11,900 nucleotides of DNA from Chloroflexota bacterium (GTDB lineage Bacteria; Chloroflexota; UBA11872; VXOZ01). The notes beneath the pieces were generated by a model, which had not been told where the DNA came from, did not search any database, and was given only the letters and a program-made list of their open reading frames with translations. Made by a program: the position numbers and the translations under genes. The stretch is from the NCBI GenBank assembly GCA_009839775.1, contig VXOZ01000129.1:1-11900 (forward strand). The letters are read 5' to 3'. Below are positions 10,305 through 11,900 of the stretch, piece by piece (position 1 is the first letter of the stretch; every line of letters begins with the position of its first letter).

Positions 10305-10419
10305 TTGTCCTGCCAAGCAGACAGGATGGGGCCCAGAGGCGGCGGTGGACCCGGCTCTGCCTGCGGCCCCGACCCGGTTCCTACGGGCCGCCGGCCGCGC
10401 CCTGGCCCAGGCACCCTGA
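10305..10419 (+). pseudogene. IS4-type transposase, 3'-terminal remnant (second copy)
   Basis: DNA here matches, with substitutions and small gaps, the reverse complement of about 11019-11135. That is the C-terminal end of the longer transposase copy. Shared landmarks are TGCGGCCCCG, CTACGGGCC, GCGCCCTGGCCCAG and the closing CCCTGA stop (10417-10419). A 4-base gap relative to the other copy changes the frame, so the encoded residues differ except for the final RALAQAP. Homology continues past the stop through about 10676. The catalytic part is absent. Confidence 0.72.
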
Positions 10420-10676
10420 CGCGCAGCCCCGCTTCCGATACGCAAGGCCCTCCGCCGGCCCCGCGGCCCCGCGCCCGCGGATAGACCTGCACGGCTCTCT
10501 CACAGCCCAACCGGTTGCATGGCCGTCCACGCGGCCTGCCCCTCCGCATCGCCGCCACGCCCCCCGGACCGCGGGGCCAGGGCGTGCGGGTCGGCCGCCG
10601 CTCTCCCACACCCGAAGCCGCACACATGGCAGTGCGCCCCGGGTGCCGGGTGGTCGCTCCAGGCCCCCTGCAAACA
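10305..10676 (+). repeat. Left arm of a large imperfect inverted repeat (tail-to-tail IS ends)
   Basis: This arm pairs with 10751-11135 on the opposite strand. Similarity covers the transposase 3' end, the downstream region (shared GGCCCCGCGGCC, CACAGCCCAA and AGCCGCACA) and a terminal 13-base element, CCCCCTGCAAACA, at 10664-10676. The terminal element pairs with TGCTTGCAGGGGG at 10751-10763 (12 of 13). The arrangement is that of two diverged copies of one IS in tail-to-tail orientation. Confidence 0.65.
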
Positions 10677-10750
10677 CGGTACAATCACTGATAGTTCACT
10701 TTGGTCACCAATTTTCATTGTTTGCTAGAATGCCGGTCTGGCTTGGTAGA
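10677..10750. other. AT-richer spacer between two inverted IS ends
   Basis: This 74-base spacer separates the two CCCCCTGCAA-type ends. It shows no detectable similarity between its two halves, so it is probably target DNA or a third sequence rather than part of the IS. It contains a short palindrome, CAATTTTCATTG. No gene is seen. Confidence 0.5.
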
Positions 10751-11135
10751 TGCTTGCAGGGGGTTGTGATGAGGACGCAGTCTAAATTGGGGGGGGGTGA
10801 CAGGGATATGTGCGGCTCCGGATATGGGGTACAGGCGGCTGCCAAGGATGTCCGGACCGCCGGTGTACAGCGTGCTGTGGCGGCGCAGCGGGTTGACAGA
10901 CCGCGCGGACAGCTGTGTGCCCGTTTGGGCTGTGTCGGAGGCATGCAGGGCGGCCCGCGGGGTGTGTGGCCGCGGGGCCGGTGACGGGGGTTGTGCGCAA
11001 CGGAGGCGGAGCTGTGCGTCAGGGTCCCTGGGCCAGGGCGCGGACGGTCGGAGGCCCGTAGGGACCGGGCCGGGGCCGCAGCCAGAGCCGCGTCCACCAG
11101 CGTCCCCGGGCCAGCAGGGCCCCGAGGCAGGCCAT
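10751..11135 (-). repeat. Right arm of the large imperfect inverted repeat
   Basis: This is the counterpart of 10305-10676. It includes the 3' end of the minus-strand transposase and its roughly 270-base downstream region, ending outward at TGCTTGCAGGGGG (10751-10763). The second copy of the 13-bp direct repeat (10781-10793, followed by a longer G-run) lies inside this arm. The 10794-11018 part has no gene of its own. Confidence 0.65.
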
Positions 11136-11873
11136 GCCCTGGCGCAGGAGGCTGAGACGCCGGGGGCGACCGCAGCCGTGCGGGGTTGCGGCCGAGGGCG
11201 GCGGCTTCCTCCCGACGCGTGCCGTGGGCGACCGCCAGCAGCGTGGCCACGGCCAGCACCAGCCAGCGCCGCCCCGCGCGCACGGGGTCGGTGCGCCGCG
11301 TGCGCTGCCACTGCCAGCCGGCCCGCTTGAGCCCCCGGAAGCCCTGCTCAATCCAGTCCCGGCAGGCATACAGGGTCGCGTCCGTGCGCTGGGGCGGCGT
11401 GTCCGTCAACAGGACCCAGGGATGCTCATGTCCCCGCCCGTGGAGCACCACCAGTGTGCCCGGCAGGGGGCTGTGGCGGGGCGAGGCCACCCCGCGGCCC
11501 ACCCACAGCGTGCCCTCGCCCCCACCCCAGGCCGCCGCCGGACGGGCCTCGCTCTGCCCCTCGGGCCCAAAGGTCAGGTCGGGGTCGCAGCGCAGGCAGG
11601 GATGCCAGCCCACGCCCGGATCCGGCGCCAGAGCCGGGGGCTGTACAGGCCCCGGTCACACAGCACATGGACTTCCATCCCCGGCGGCACGGCCGGGGCC
11701 AGGAGGTCCAGCAGACGGCACAGGATGGCCATCCAGGAGAGCGACGCCTGCGCGGGCACCAGGCGCCAGGCCACCGGCAGGGCCGTTTGGTTGAGAACCA
11801 CGCTCACCGTCAGGGCCACCAGCCGGTCCGCCTGGTGGGTGGGGTCCTTGACAGGTGTATGCGTACATATGTT
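11019..11873 (-). pseudogene. IS4-type DDE transposase, frameshifted and 5'-truncated
   Basis: Three frames together give the catalytic core. The first (11873-about 11605) reads VKDPTHQADRLVALTVSVV, ALPVAWRLVPAQA and VHVLCDRGLYSPRLW. The second (about 11605-11180) reads GWHPCLRC, WVLLTDTPP and LYACRDWIEQGFRGLKRAGW. The third (about 11180-11019) reads RRLSLLRQGMACLGALLARG and ends RALAQGP-stop. Candidate catalytic residues are Asp at 11844-11846, Asp at 11655-11657 and Glu at 11347-11349. The last lies in an exact Y(2)R(3)E(6)K signature of IS4-group transposases. A TAG at 11874-11876 and the absence of the roughly 100-residue N-terminal region show truncation. The two frameshifts could be mutations or, less likely, sequencing errors in GC-rich DNA. 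Confidence 0.85.
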
Positions 11874-11900
11874 CTAGGGTCCCGATGTCGATAAAGTGGG
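11874..11900. other. Sequence beyond the transposase 5' break, at the window edge
   Basis: The transposase frame is closed by TAG at 11874-11876, and the remaining bases show no transposase-like residues in that frame. Too little sequence is present to identify it. It may be the insertion or deletion junction of the IS remnant. Confidence 0.3.

Noticed and set aside
10142..10984. Overlapping Arg/Pro/Gly-rich ORFs on both strands
   Set aside because: The DNA is better explained as decayed IS ends in inverted orientation. The ORFs are chance openings in GC-rich sequence.
11590..11620. Programmed ribosomal frameshift in the transposase
   Set aside because: No slippery heptamer or downstream pseudoknot could be recognised, and a second, unrelated frameshift downstream suggests decay or sequence error.
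11134..11894. Plus-strand ORFs of 247, 202 and 146 residues opposite the transposase
   Set aside because: They are antisense to a clear IS4-type transposase with catalytic motifs, and their own composition is Arg/Pro-rich without domains.
7717..11900. tRNA, rRNA or riboswitch genes
   Set aside because: I looked for cloverleaf-like arms, conserved T-loop sequence (GGTTCRANNCC) and known riboswitch cores in the non-coding stretches and found none that I could support.

Overview
The window is GC-rich bacterial DNA with two contrasting halves. The left two thirds (1-7716, minus strand) is one uninterrupted reading frame of at least 2572 codons. It is the N-terminal and middle part of a very large exported RTX-type (haemolysin-type calcium-binding repeat) surface or secreted protein, and its C-terminus lies beyond the left edge. 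From the N-terminus it carries a Sec-type signal peptide, three almost identical 89-residue fibronectin-III-like domains, and three Ig-like domains separated by Pro/Thr/Glu linkers. A cadherin-like domain, a probable SWM-type repeat and four more divergent Fn3-like domains follow. The rest is RTX: two blocks of nonapeptide repeats, then a tandem array of eleven complete 79- or 78-residue units plus a partial one that runs off the window.

The right third (about 7717-11900) holds no gene that I can call intact. From left to right it contains: a gene-poor stretch with one doubtful small ORF and an AT-rich island (7717-8623); a hairpin-forming sequence (8624-8698); a decayed polar amino-acid ABC transporter operon (8705-9880, minus strand, order aapQ-aapM-aapP with large deletions, frameshifts and an internal insertion); and an insertion-sequence graveyard (about 9947-11876). 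The graveyard holds the 5' remnant of an ISAs1-family transposase, the 3' end of an IS4-type transposase on the plus strand, and a longer, frameshifted copy of the same IS4-type transposase on the minus strand. The two IS4-type copies stand tail to tail and form a large imperfect inverted repeat.

The organism cannot be fixed from this window. High GC, Fn3 domains ending in a CNDxGCG motif, long PT-rich linkers and these IS types recall, from memory only, proteins of environmental Chloroflexota (Caldilineaceae-like, including sponge-associated lineages). Treat that as a weak inference. No functional pathway links the genes: one large, probably expressed surface or secreted protein gene lies next to a degenerating accessory region. 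No secretion genes, calcium-handling genes or CRISPR array are visible. The features most worth checking are the architecture and repeat evolution of the giant protein, and the layered deletions and insertions in the transporter and IS remnants.
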